A stretch of DNA of 64,000 bases from Clavelina lepadiformis (Eukaryota; Chordata; Ascidiacea; Aplousobranchia; Clavelinidae): NCBI RefSeq assembly GCF_947623445.1, contig NC_135240.1, positions 24,924,001 to 24,988,000 on the forward strand. Reading direction: 5' to 3'. A model generated the notes under the pieces. That model saw only the letters and a list, made by a program, of their open reading frames with translations. It had not been told where the DNA came from and did not search any database. A program made the position numbers and the translations under genes. Positions 45,655-57,437 of the stretch are shown here, in pieces; within the stretch, counting starts at the first letter, position 1, and each line of letters opens with the position of its first letter.

Positions 45655-45740
45655 AGGGGCACTAACTTTGCAATGCCTTTAGGCCAGGCATTAACAATGC
45701 TTGCTCCTGATGAAAGTTCCAAATTTGGGCAATACAGTAA
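45655..45740 (+). repeat. SINE body fragment
   Basis: GGGGCACTAACTTTGCAATG, then GCCAGGCATTAACAATGCTTG and GTTCCAAATTTGGGCA parallel the body of the SINE at 40550-40655. The tRNA-like head is absent. Confidence 0.55.
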
Positions 45741-46170
45741 AAAATGAAATAAAACAAAAAATATGTGGATCAATCAAAACTTTCACGAAGACTAGCTCAG
45801 TAACTTGGACTCGAATGATAAATAATATATAATCATTGTAGTTGTACAATGACTTTCCTCAGTCTGAGTATAAAGGTTATGACATCATACAAGTTAGGAT
45901 TTGTGTTATTAAGTTTCAAGTATTCCAGCATTAAGATTAAGATAGCGAACTGCTATAATCATGGCAGGTAAAGATTGCCACCAAACCCAACAACATTGTT
46001 CATTTATGAATGATTAAATTATTGGTTATATAACATTAGTTCAAGTCTTAGAACAAAACGAGTGGGTTTCAAAAAATTTTAAATATCTACACATTAAGAT
46101 TACAACCCAAGAACACCAACAATGTGGATCATATTTCGACATTTACCACATAGACACACAAGTCCGACTA

Positions 46171-46380
46171 GAAAGTACAGCATTTTTTGATGAAAAATCA
46201 TGCAAATTTTGGTGTGATATTGTGCACTGAAGCCTTTGCTCTTCATTTATATATTATTAATTGGCATTTAAGAAACCAGTTTTTCTATGTTTATATGTTA
46301 CTAATCGGCAGTGCAGTGCACATTTATGTATCTCACGCGTAAAAGTGCCAAACGTTCCAGGTGCCACACTTTCCAGTTAC
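46171..46380 (+). repeat. dispersed repeat R2, copy 3
   Basis: GAAAGTACAGCATTTTTTGA start, TTATTAATTGGCATTTAAGA middle, GTGCCACACTTTCCAGTT end. It is the longest R2 copy. Confidence 0.55.
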
Positions 46381-47130
46381 CACAATGGCACACAAGCACA
46401 ACTACCTTAAAATTACCAAATTTGCCCTCATTATCAGTTACGTTGAAATATGATGGGTCATAAAATACAAAATGGTTATTTCACAGTAAGTAAATGGGTA
46501 AATAGAACACTTGGTGGTCCGCTAAAATTTTTTATGTGGTTCATCAATGTTATAATGAACTTTAGGTGATTAATCAAAACGAGTTAATTTCGTTCAGTTA
46601 TGGTGGCCTGTATATAGCTAGACAGGTTTATAAATTGATGACTAAAGCTTTGTTGAATCTGTAGTAGTAAAGATCAACAATATATTTTATTGTGAAGCTG
46701 AATGCAACAGGTATGTAAAACATAAAGGTGGTTTTATGCTGCAAAAGTAGTTCACTACAGTAAAACGTTTAAAAGATGCTTAGATTTTACAGAAGGCTTG
46801 TAATATAGCAAATATTCTGTATTACAACCAACAAAAGTAATAAGTTTCTGGGATCCTATATGGGGGTATGTTAACTGAAAAAATGACAAAGGTTGAGAAA
46901 CACTGATTTAATGTTCAAGTTAAATCTAGATTAACAGAAAGATTTAAGTTAAGCTAACAAGAAACTATGAAAAATAGCCCTAAACATAGCTTTATTGTCG
47001 GCTGACATCTAAGAAAATATCCTAGTCCTAAGTCCTAACCCTTATTGGCTATGCATTAACGTCCCTAATGAAAAGTCTGTATGACGTGCCGAACTTCTCA
47101 GGCGAAGAAAGTTGGCTTATTACCCGAATT

Positions 47131-47260
47131 GAAAGTACGGCATTTTCGACAAGAAATCATGCATGCACCAAGACCTAAATTCTTTGTTTATTTATTATAA
47201 ATTGACGTTATGAGTAAAATATTCGGTGTGCATGTAGTGGCGGATGCCACACTTTCCACC
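47131..47260 (+). repeat. dispersed repeat R2, copy 4
   Basis: GAAAGTACGGCATTTTCGAC start, ATTTATTATAAATTGACGTT middle, GATGCCACACTTTCCACC end. Shorter than copy 3 by a central deletion. Confidence 0.55.
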
Positions 47261-48275
47261 TCAGGTTTTTTGGCCTATGCCGCATTTTATATCATATTGC
47301 CGCCTTGCCCTATATTTTATATTATTATAGTAGGCTATTACGTTACCGAGTCGCAAATTTAAGCAAAACATGTATCGACGTCAGTAACTTTCAGACCAAA
47401 GCCACAAAAGCAAAACCAAACATTTTTGAAATCTCTAATACATTTCAGTTAATAAACGCAGATATTTATGAAGTAGAAATCACAACCTTAAACTTAACCA
47501 AACGGCCAACAATCTCCCTGCTGCAGTTATGCTACGTTTTCGCCCACCACCTGTAGAAATCACTCCATGCTCGTGACCCCAGCTTAAAAAGTGAAGGGGA
47601 ATCCCGATAAGGTGGCGTCAACGACGCGCCACACAATGGAGAATGAATGGATGAATGTTTATATCGTTTAAACTCATGTGACCGACACAAAAACCTTCGA
47701 AGTGATTAAGATCAGTGAGTTTCACCTGTAAAAAAAACCTTAGTAGAAACTTAGTAAACTAAGTTTACTACCTAATCGGAAGGTAGATTACCTGGAGTTA
47801 TAAAGTGTTTTACTGTAATCACAGGAAACTATGACGTGTCTAACAGCTAACGTATTTAAGTTCTAACCGCTGCGCTTCATGTCGCTTATATATTTATTTC
47901 GTTGTGATGTGTTTTCCTGTACTAACCAGAAAAGCTGTGTATATTACTATGGGTTGACAGTTGACACCCAAAACAATTCATCATTAATATTACTTCTCTT
48001 CTCATATATCCCTTTTTAATTTGCACCTTCAGATATGTTGCCATGCAGGAAGTGGCTATTCAGCTGTCGGCACTTCATGTGTAGCGACACCCTGTAATTA
48101 AAATATTATCATCAGGTCTCTCGTAAATGTATTATAATTATCAATGTTTCTATTTCCTCTCACAAGCGTTTTGTGTAAAAGATTCTTACCGTGTACTCTC
48201 CACAGGCAAACTGAACGAGACTCGGGTCCTGTGGATTTTTTTCTTCCATCCAAACTCAGAAGTCGATTCCATCAT

Positions 48276-48537
48276 GACGGTGACATAACGCTTATTTTCT
48301 GCCAAACTATCAGCTTAACTTTTGTTTTATATTAAAGTGTTTAAATTATGTTTTTTTTGTAATTTGGGTTTGGTGGCAGTGCTGACACGTTAACTTTTTT
48401 ACATTTGCATATTAGTTCGTAATGCACATTTTTGCCCTTGAGGCCTTGCTACATTTGCCTGTCTAATTTGTGGAAATTATTATCATAACTACTAACATGT
48501 TTGCGACCACATGGAAGACGAAATATAAAATGAATGA
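48276..48537 (+). repeat. dispersed repeat R1, copy 2
   Basis: Matches 28384-28676 from TGACGGTGACATAACG to GAAGACGAAATATAAAATGA with several small indels. The flanking DNA on both sides is unrelated to that of copy 1, so the shared block is the mobile unit. Confidence 0.75.
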
Positions 48538-49382
48538 CCTGACATGCGACACTACTGCAACATCATACTAAACATTATTTCCAGCTTGTTTGCCATTTTA
48601 TGTGATAGAATACTTAACAAAATATATCTTAAAAAGTTGAATACCACTGCAGTATAAACAAATCAACCACCAGAATAGTTTTCCATAAAGCACTACAAAA
48701 ACATTGTACCAACCAATGTAACGCTACACATAACAAACCGAAGTGTATTACTAGTTACCACTCACTCTAAGAAGCTAGATGCAAATATTTTAAAAAGGAG
48801 TAATATGTTTAACAGGTTTGAATACATCTAACGACAGATTATGCTATTGCAGAATATTAATGATTATTGCACAAAGCAAATTATTTTGTAATTGAAGTCA
48901 AACCGCAACTAGTAACAAAAATAGCCGGATGATACCTAGTAAAAAAGCTAATGTGTAAGCTACAGCGTACATTAATGCAACATGCAAAATGAGAATGGTT
49001 CTAATGCAAATAATTTTACAAACCATTAAAATATTGCATAGCAGATTGTGAAAAAATCTAACAAAAAAATTAATTTACACAAATATTTGCAACCAGACGC
49101 CAAACTTACACCAGTTAATGATCAACGCAATTAGACTTAACTATCATCTAAAATCATCAGTATCTCTAAAACACACCAGTGACAAGGTAAAGCGTGGTAG
49201 ATCAACGTACTGCATTAATGCAAATATTGCACTTTCCACTTACATTGTTTCGGAAAGTCATCAAGGTTATTAGTATTAAACTTCTATGTACACTGCAGGC
49301 TGATGAATGTGTTTGTTCCAAAATAATATTGCAATTACATTATTATTACTACAGGCAGCGTTATTAACCTTTCAAAAAAATT

Positions 49383-50468
49383 TTATAATGGAAAACGCAG
49401 AACTTCACGGAAAAAAATTTTTTCACGACACAGATATCCACCTTGTTCAGTTGATTTTACAACAGTGCTCATTTTGAGTAGTTCTGTAGGACTATGCGAG
49501 TGCGAAGTAATAAAATATTGAAGAAAGCAGGGGTCATCGGGTACTCTAAACTCACAGTAAAATCGCAAAGATACAGTTGGCTTAATTTTAGCAATATTAG
49601 CCAGTAAACCAGCATACACATCATCAATGTATAGCAATGGTAGGGAAGATGCTTGTGCAAACAGCAGTTGTAACGAATGCAGTGATAATACATAACCAGC
49701 TCCGGGGCAGTAATCAGGAAAGTAAAGCCCACTGTAAACAGAATATGGAACGTAATATTTGCTGGAAGGATTTCGAATAGGAGGCGATCCTGAATGAACA
49801 CAACCTAGGTATAAATTTTTTTCCTTAAATTTAACTAAGTAAGTGACAAGGTTTTGAACATGAACAAAAACATCATCATCAGTGGTCATGAAATACTTAG
49901 CGCTGGTACAATATTTAGTAACCCACTTAAATTGTCCGATGAGCTTATAAGTTAAGGTGTAAAAGCTTTCAACCACATTTATTTGCACGATATCATGGTG
50001 TTTGCTATTTTCATGGACCAGTTTTCGCTGAACATCTGTAATCGTTTTCTCTGCAAGACCGACGATAAACATTACAATGAACTCATAAGCTGCATCGATC
50101 TTCCAAGTTTGAGAATCGCCCCAACTTCTTCTAATGGCAGCGCGCTGTTCAAAATTTGTTGCTTGGCTCTTCACAAATATTACCAGAAATGGTTTCTTGA
50201 CAACACAGCATGTAACATTGTTGATTTTGTAGTCCAGATTAAAAATATCAAATGAAACAACACCAAATGCTGGATTCTGATGAATTTCATTACTGGTTGG
50301 AATACGTATATACCTCGCTACACTGGCCACGATGCTATGCAGGACAAAAGACCTGTTTACTATGGCAATATTATGCACACAAAACATAAAACAAAATGAA
50401 AACAACAATAAACTAATTTTTAAAGATTTAGGCAGAAAAAATCTGGCTACACTGTACGATGAAGGCAT
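49383..50468 (-). CDS. family-31 glycosyltransferase (beta-1,3-galactosyl/GlcNAc type)
   Basis: A 361-codon single coding exon for a Golgi type II membrane enzyme: a short cytosolic tail, a membrane anchor at ~17-35 (ISLLLFSFCFMFCVHNIAIV), then a stem and catalytic domain. GT31 motifs: EQRAAIRRSWGD at ~107-118, the metal-binding DDD at 197-199 in MTTDDDVFVH, YCPGAGYVLSL at ~253-263, and IDDVYAGLLANIA at ~281-293 (usually EDVYVG, here DDVYAG). It transfers galactose or N-acetylglucosamine in beta-1,3 linkage to glycans; donor and acceptor cannot be read from sequence. Length fits B3GALT/B3GNT proteins (310-420). Upstream noncoding exons may exist. Confidence 0.9.
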   Translation of the reverse strand: MPSSYSVARFFLPKSLKISLLLFSFCFMFCVHNIAIVNRSFVLHSIVASVARYIRIPTSNEIHQNPAFGVVSFDIFNLDYKINNVTCCVVKKPFLVIFVKSQATNFEQRAAIRRSWGDSQTWKIDAAYEFIVMFIVGLAEKTITDVQRKLVHENSKHHDIVQINVVESFYTLTYKLIGQFKWVTKYCTSAKYFMTTDDDVFVHVQNLVTYLVKFKEKNLYLGCVHSGSPPIRNPSSKYYVPYSVYSGLYFPDYCPGAGYVLSLHSLQLLFAQASSLPLLYIDDVYAGLLANIAKIKPTVSLRFYCEFRVPDDPCFLQYFITSHSHSPTELLKMSTVVKSTEQGGYLCREKIFFREVLRFPL

Positions 50469-51331
50469 AACACAGGTATGAGCTAATTGGGTTAATTGTG
50501 CTTAAAGTACATAATACCCAACCAGTTAATGAATACAAAGAACAACACCACAGGAATTGTGAGTGGAATCAAAATACTATAGTAACACCAGCTTTCTCCA
50601 TCAAAGCAACATTGAGGAAAGGCCTGCAAAAACAACATTTAAAGGTTACAAAAGACAGCTATGGCATCAATACCTCTGGGGCTGGTAGCCTCCGTAAAAT
50701 AAACTTCTTTGCCTAGCAAAAAGATTTTAAAAACACGTACAACTAATTCCTAGTTATACAATAAACTTTTAAAGTCAATAATACCAAACGCATATTTAGG
50801 TATCATAGCTATATATTTTATCTTGCCAGACAGCTTAATTTGTTGAGTTAGGATACAGTAAACCACAGCTGATAATTTTGTTATCACGACACTGTAAATA
50901 GTATTGTTCTGTAACATATCATACACTCCAAGAATACATACAAAAATGACGTATCAAGCTTAGCAACTGTTTTGGTATCATGCTATCACTATTAGAACTA
51001 TGTCCAATGACCTTGCACTTACCTTACAGCTGGAACTGGACTTCAGAATTAGCAACAGTCCACTAACCAAAATAGAAATACATGTTATGCGTTTGAACAA
51101 CGAAGTATTTCCTTTGCCCATTTGCCTCTTACCACATGATTTAGATTAAGGGCAACCTGTAATGACTGAAAACGCATCAGCAGCTGAGCAGGAAACCTAA
51201 CCTAATACATATAGGAAGTAATTAATTCTCCAAAACGTAAAGAACGAAGCATATTGAAAGACAAGCATTTAGAGCGTAAGATAAAAAAATCAAACTTATT
51301 TATGACACTTAATCAGTATCACAGTGTAGAC
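50469..51331. other. intergenic upstream of the glycosyltransferase
   Basis: About 860 bp with possible 5' noncoding sequence of the glycosyltransferase gene; no motif-bearing frame or repeat recognised. Confidence 0.45.
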
Positions 51332-54188
51332 CAGAGTTGGATCAATTACATTATTTCAGTTCAATTACAATTACAATTACTTCCTTACATGTTTCAATTA
51401 CATTACAATTACAATTACTCCGTGCTAAAAATATCAAATTACAATTACAATTACAATTATAATTACTGTTAAACATGTAATTGATTAATCATAAATTCAA
51501 CTTCGGTAGAGAGGTGCTCTTTGAAAACCGTAGCGACGTAATTAGCAACAATCACAAACTATTCATGTTTCATTCACGATACGTAGAATACTCTTTAATT
51601 AAAAAAAACTCGAACGTTTTCGAATATTTCAACTATTCCTAATCATGAGTACTGAGAAATACAAACACAGAAAAATTTTTTAAGCGACTGTTAACAACCA
51701 AAAATTTGAGCGATTGGCAACGACTAACAACGAATAGGCTACAAGACAGGCAATGAAATGTAATCAAACGAATACACAAAGCTGATAGCGGTAAGGCGCC
51801 AGCGATAAGGTGTGTAAAATAAAAATAAATGCAAAAGGAAAGAAGCTCCTGATAACTACAAATTACAAAATTTTGGTTCGCATTTACATTTTCACTTGCT
51901 CAAAAACTGTTGGATTGCATTTGATGAACATTAGGGTGCGAAAAGTTTCTGGCCCCAGTAAATTTCTTCTTGCCGTATAAAAGTTACCCGCAATTGAAAA
52001 TATTCTTTCTGACGGGGCTGATGTTGCTGTTAGTCCCAAATAATCCTTGGCTAAAGTAGAAAGCGTGGGAAGTTCTTCTGACTTCTTCTTCCAATACATT
52101 AGTGGGTCTTCATCGAAATGCATGGTTTCTACCCCCAAATAGCTGTCGACTTCACTTATTGAATTTCTCGGTCTTTTCTTTTTTAAGCCTTCTGCCATAA
52201 AGTTAAATAGCTTTGGCTTTTTTGCAGGGTTTTCATCCTCTTTGCTACAACTCTCTTCGTCATCCTTGCCAAGTCTACTTGCCACAGGAGTTTTTAGCAA
52301 ACGTATTGCTTCTTCTTTTTCAACGTCATCTTCAATCCAGCTGTTTTTAAATCGTGGATCAAGAAGAGATGCAAGTCTGTTGTCCGGAGAATTTATATAT
52401 GGCAACAACCTTTTAGAAACAGAGTCTTTAAGATTAGCTGCCAGTTTCTGGCAATAGTGGAGATTTGAGTTTTTTAGTAGTTCCATTGCTTTCAGTAAGC
52501 CAAGCACTACCGGACAAATGCAAGAGGATGTTACAATATTTTCTCCTTCAACTTGCTGCATTGCTTCCTTGAAAGGCAGTAGCACACTCACGAGCTCACT
52601 CAATGCCAAATAATCTTGATTTGTTATTTTTTCCCGTGACTGGATCAAGGTGAGAGCCGCGTTAACTTCTTCGTGATCCTTTAAGACACTTTGCAACATA
52701 ACAAGCTGCGAATTCCATCTTGTCACATTCTGTGCTCTTAACGTTATTTTTTTACGTTGCAAATAAGAGGTAGCATTTACAGATTTTCTTACTGAATTTA
52801 CAATTTTGGCCACCTTTCCCAGCTGCTTCCCACCGTAAGACTTAGCAAACTCCAAATGTTGCAGACAATCCTTAATACAAAGTTGTTGTGTATGAGCAAA
52901 ACAGCTTACTCTTTCTGGTAAGTAAGTGAGAAGAGCATGTAAATCAGCACCCTCCTCGGATATTTCTTGTTCAGGATCAGGATTCAACTGTTTCTCATTG
53001 TCCTCATTGATTTCTTCACCAGTTTTATGCCAGTTATATACCAGTTTTTATGTGAACTAAGGAAGGGAAACCTGAAATGATTTTATCATGGAGAAAGCAT
53101 TGTCTGACACAACCTTTTTTACTTTTGTTGTAAATCTAAACTTTTCTATTACGTTGTCATAAGCCTCAGCAATGTTTTCAGCTGTATGCCGTCCTAAAAA
53201 TGAGTCCACTGCCAGGACAAAGCTTCGTAGCTTCCATTCTGCATCAACAAAATGCATAGTGATGCCCAAGAAACTTGTCATGTTGCGGTTAGTCCAGAGA
53301 TCAATTGTCAAGTAAACATTTGACAAACGTGCAATTTCACGTCTCATCTCTTCTTCCATTTGCTGAATAACCGTTGGTATAAGGGAATTTCTAAATGTGG
53401 AGCGGCTTGGTATTATATATCTTGGTTCAGCAGTCAACAACAGATTTCTGAATGTTTGACTATCTACAATACTTAATGGTAACTGATCACAAGCTATTGA
53501 TTTGAGTAGAGCTTTTGTTAATGCTTTTTGAGTGGCATCATATGAAGCAAATCGCTGGGAAGAAGAAGTTTGAAAAAATGACTTGATAGGTGGTTGACTC
53601 TGATCTACCTATCTATCTATCTGTCTTCTTCGTGTTTTCCTGGTGTTTTCTTTTGAGGTTTATATATTTAGGATAAAGATTGGGAGAACATCTCTTCAAA
53701 TGCGTGATCAAGTTTGATGAAGCCTTGGTTGAAAACTTGAATTTCTTTTTACAATTGTTGCAGCAAGCCTCAGTACTGGTCAAAGATTTAAAAAACTCTG
53801 ACTGTGGCGTAGGAAAGGGTTCAGCACAGGTTTCGGAAGAGTTTATTTGCTGTTCATCCATTTTTGAAATATTAAGATTTAGACTATATTGTAATTTACT
53901 AAGTTTTCTGTTGCTGCTGAAGTATGGGAAACAGTTTAGCTTAGCATGGCTAAATTATCTAGTTAACGAGGCACGCATAGCACACCTATGTAAATAGGCT
54001 TAATTATTTTATGTTGTGCTTGTCAGGTCTCAATAACAATGTAATTGAAATTGTAATTAGGTAAAAATTTTATCAAATTACAATTACGATTACACAAAAT
54101 AAAAATGCTTCAATTACAATTACAATTACATGAAAAATGTAATTAATTACATTCAGCTCAATTACAAATTACAATTGATCCAACTCTG
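51332..54188 (-). mobile_element. hAT DNA transposon, probably near-complete
   Basis: A 2,857 bp element with inverted ends CAGAGTTGGATCAATT and AATTGATCCAACTCTG and a perfect 8 bp target duplication GTGTAGAC (51324-51331 and 54189-54196). Both subterminal regions are packed with AATTAC/ATTACA repeats, as expected for hAT transposase binding sites. It encodes a BED-finger hAT transposase on the minus strand. The perfect duplication suggests a young insertion. Confidence 0.94.
51884..53861 (-). CDS. hAT transposase (BED finger plus hAT dimerisation domain)
   Basis: Read on the minus strand in three blocks. 53861-53613: 82 codons with a BED-type finger (CCNNCKKKF ... LITHLKRC). About 53600-53081: RNase H-like part with NVYLTIDLWTNRNMTSFLG and KVVSDNAFSMIKSF, the frame being open beyond the first Met (SFFQTSSSQRFASYDATQK upstream). 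53015 (approx.)-51884: VSCFAHTQQLCIKDCL, TRWNSQLVMLQSVL, LLDPRFKN, and the diagnostic C-terminal TSAPSERIFSIAGNFYTARR with RNLLGPETFRTLMFIKCN. A TTTCAG/GTTTCC donor near 53081 probably starts a short intron to the last block. Blocks 1 and 2 meet at a GATA-type microsatellite (about 53608-53630) with in-frame stops, which may be an intron or a break. Full hAT transposases are 600-700 aa, which the blocks approach. Confidence 0.8.
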
Positions 54189-54196
54189 GTGTAGAC

Positions 54197-57100
54197 CAGG
54201 GATTTTTATCGTTTTCTCACTTCTTTACTTCCATGTAACATTTTGACAGTGCCAACCTTTACAAAACCTTTGTACATTAACTAAACAATTACTTTTTATT
54301 GCGGCCTGTACACATTAATGCCATTATTGAATTTTGCAATTATTTACATGCTTCGCAAAGCTATTTTGCAACTATTAAATCAGCCTATATCTAAGATAAA
54401 TAAGATAATTAACCTGACAGCAAAGAAACAATCACTGTCTACTCATCATGTAACACCAAATACAGTACAATTTAAGAGATAAAATAATTGCTTTACGTCA
54501 TATTTTGAAAATAAAACCATTTCAAAATGCTATAGAATACAGAATATGATATTGTTTTTAAGAATGAACTGCAAGTACGATAACATTAATGAGAGTAGGC
54601 TATATCAAACACACTGCATAGCTAAAGCAACAAGAGGCTTAACAGTTTGTTTGCATTATTGCATTGTTACGTCATTAAGCAGCTTTATCCGGCGACCCGA
54701 TAACTTAATTAATCGAATGTTGGTTAAACGAGGTAGGGATAATCAATGAAGGAGTGTATTCCTACTAAAAATTTGTATTATAAAAATAATTTGTAAATTT
54801 CCTACTAATAATGTTTAAATCTCTTTGGTCTGAGCTAGACACAGTGATTGCAACTCAATAAACATCTTATAAGCAGTGGTATGACTATCTTCTTGGTAAT
54901 TTGTAATTTTGAGAAAGTGTACAGCACCTACAATAAAAACCTTTTGTTGTAAACTATTTCTGTTGTAATATTAAAACCTTTCGGCTGACAAAAGGTTAGA
55001 GTACTCTAACCGTATGCAACAACCGAGTAAAATAATTCAACAGGTAAACTAAATTAAGTAAAAATAATATAAGTTAAGACTCTGTATGCTCATTAGTAAC
55101 GTTTTCTGGTAGCCTAGTCATTTTTTGCTTTGAAAGCTTTAATTTTAGAACTTGTAACAGTTTTGGCCTTATTAGCGTAGGTTCTGTACGATAATAAGTT
55201 ATAATTTATGCCATACGTTCGAGCCATACGTTTTAGAATGATACAATTTGTGTTCGTACTTCTCAGTGTAATATCCTATGTATTGTATACTTCAATTAGA
55301 AAGCTATAGTAAATGCAGAGGTGGGCAGTCCGGTATTCGGTACTATTTTAAAAAAGTAGTTCCGTACTCGGTACCAGTACTTTTTGTGTAAAAGATTACG
55401 CTGCAACTGCAATGTTTGGCGCTTTATGCCCACGGTAAAGGTTACTCCAGGTCAAAACATATGTGATGGTAATCGCTTGCAATTTTACTTGACATTTCTT
55501 GTTTAAAAAAGATCAACAGATGCTAAAATTAGTATTAAGGATTAATTAACATGTATTTTCGAAAACATACTTGTTAAAATTTTTAAATTGTTATATGAAA
55601 AATACCGAGACCGATTGAAATTTCTTGATAAAAGTTATTCGGTACATAGATTCGGTACGTAGTACCGCGGTACTGCCCACCTATGAGTAAATGTAGGCTA
55701 ACTGGTCATGTTAAATTTTTTCATCTCTCTGGAACATAACATCCACAAAAGGCCTACCACATTGCATGAAAAGGATAATGAATGAATGACGATTTTTAAC
55801 GGATTGTCTATAAAACTTTAAAGTCCATAAAAGACGCTATACGTTTTCTCGCGTTGTAAAATTTCTGCGCACATTTACCTTCTCATAAATTACGATATGT
55901 TTTATGTGTGTATATTCGCAGAGGTAGGCAACACTACTGTACTTTTTGATTACCGATACCATTAACGAATGATCCAAGGAACAGCTAATCAAATTTTGAA
56001 GCTGATTAAGTTCCGGGATTATGTTGTAGTAGAAGTAGAAACGTCAGGAGCCCTTTTTATCGTTTACTGCAAAAAACGTTCGTAAAGACGTGAGAAAGCA
56101 GCAAACATGTCGACCGAAATACTAAGCATGTTGTGATTTCTTAAAACAGACGACCGAAATTAAAACGTTTTTAAAAAGGTAAAGTATCTTTTCTACCTAT
56201 TTATCTGCTTTTATGACCGTTAACCGCTACGGTAGTCGGAAAAGTGACGTTTTTTTAGACAAAAATAGATTCCTATCTGATGTTTGAACATTCATTTGTA
56301 ACGAAACAATGCTGCACTTATGACAAGGCCGTCTATGATAGCCTATCACTGATATGCAAGTTTTGATGCTGACGTAAGTCTCAAACGTTTGTTTGCTCTC
56401 ATGGTCTTTCTATTGATTACATCTAAAAACAAAATAACTAATTTGTTTGCAATTTGTTGCCAAGTTTTTTTCGAAAATTTTTGAAAGAAAATGTGACAGA
56501 AAAAAGAAGAACGTTTCGAAATTTGTCCGTGAAATACCGGTACAACGCGTTCGTTTTGAAACGAGTAGGATTTGTGGCAGCTAAACTTATAGGGCCTGCA
56601 GTACCATTTTCAACAGTTTTAAAACGGCAACCCGGCGATTGTGACGAAGGTCTTATGCAAGACGTCACTATAGAAAAAGTAGCAATGGTTCCGGTCCAGT
56701 GCGCACGCGACCTCAAATTGTGAATGTTTGCTGTTGTTATGGCGTGTGCGGAGTGTAGATTCAGGCTAAAGTTGACGTTTTGTGTTGGTTCAAAGTTAAG
56801 GCTTTTTGGCTGATTTTTTGGAAAAATACAAGGAAAAAAGTTGTTAAAAAGTTGAAGCATTTGCTGTGAGAATTCCAGATACGAGAATTTGCTCAAAATA
56901 CTGCGTTAAGTCCTTTTGTCCTACATCTCGGCGGATACAAAAACTCAGCCAGGTGACCGGGCTTGTTTAGAAGCAAATTCAAATTGAAATATGGTACTTT
57001 GCATTGTTTTAGATAGGGCTTCGGATGGCCCTACAGGCCCTATAGCCAAGTAATCGGCTGGAATCTACATGTGAAAATTACATGTTTTCGACAGCCTTAT

Positions 57101-57347
57101 AATAGTAGATGTAGAAAACTAGGCCTAGACGGGAGCAACAAATAAGTTCTCTAAAAATATAAAGGTGGCAAGGTTGGTTTTATTTCTCCAAGCTGCCAAC
57201 TAAAGCTCTAGACTTGCAAAAAGATCTCTTTGGTGTTTATACAAAAAGTACCGGTACCGAAAAACATTTTTGAAGCAGTAGGCTACCGAATACAGCTAGC
57301 GTAGTAGCGTGTAGCGTCAGAACATTTTTAACCAATTAGCCTACTGC
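54197..57347. other. 3.1 kb gene-free region
   Basis: No convincing gene. It contains a hAT-type MITE (55316-55685) and, at 55921, a stray CAGAGGTAGGCAACACTAC similar to that MITE's end but without a partner. A 152-codon frame at 56438-56896 (-) and an overlapping 89-codon frame (+) have no motifs. Confidence 0.5.
55316..55685. mobile_element. hAT-type MITE, 370 bp
   Basis: The left end CAGAGGTGGGCAGTCCGG and right end ACCGCGGTACTGCCCACCTATG form inverted repeats, each with GGTAC-rich subterminal sequence. The 8 bp target duplication AGTAAATG is perfect (55308-55315 and 55686-55693). No coding capacity. Confidence 0.88.
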
Positions 57348-57437
57348 CGTGTTTCCCCGAAAATAAGACAGGGCTTATATTATTTTTTGGTTAAAAATAT
57401 TACGCTAGGGCTTATTTTAGGGGATGTCTTTTATTTT
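57348..57437. mobile_element. fragment of a GTTTCCCCGAAAATAAGAC-type element
   Basis: CGTGTTTCCCCGAAAATAAG, followed by GGGCTTAT and TTAGGGGATGTCTT, is a terminal motif of a short DNA-transposon family seen in many animal genomes (from memory; exact family not recalled). It runs directly into the octamer repeat. Confidence 0.5.

Larger units (their letters stand above)
45176..46905. mobile_element. possible decayed hAT-like element
   Basis: The left end CAGTGGTTCCTAACCTTTCA and the inverted right end, ACAAAGGTTGAGAAACACTG, share a hAT-like terminal repeat (CAGTG-TT-CT-AACCTTT). The 8 bp flanks (CAACAAAG, ATTTAATG) do not match, so these could be ends of two separate fragments. The interior has other repeats and no transposase. 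Confidence 0.35.
45072..49382. other. 4.3 kb gene-free region rich in decayed repeats
   Basis: No gene recognised. It contains a possible hAT-like element (45176-46905), a headless SINE body (45655-45740), two R2 repeats and one R1 repeat. The remaining AT-rich sequence shows nothing. Confidence 0.5.

Noticed and set aside
55921-55945. CAGAGGTAGGCAACACTAC as another hAT-type MITE end
   Set aside because: No matching inverted end or 8 bp duplication was found downstream.
56438-56896. 152-codon minus-strand frame, with an 89-codon plus-strand frame overlapping
   Set aside because: Neither has a motif and they occupy the same DNA in opposite directions; no splicing support.
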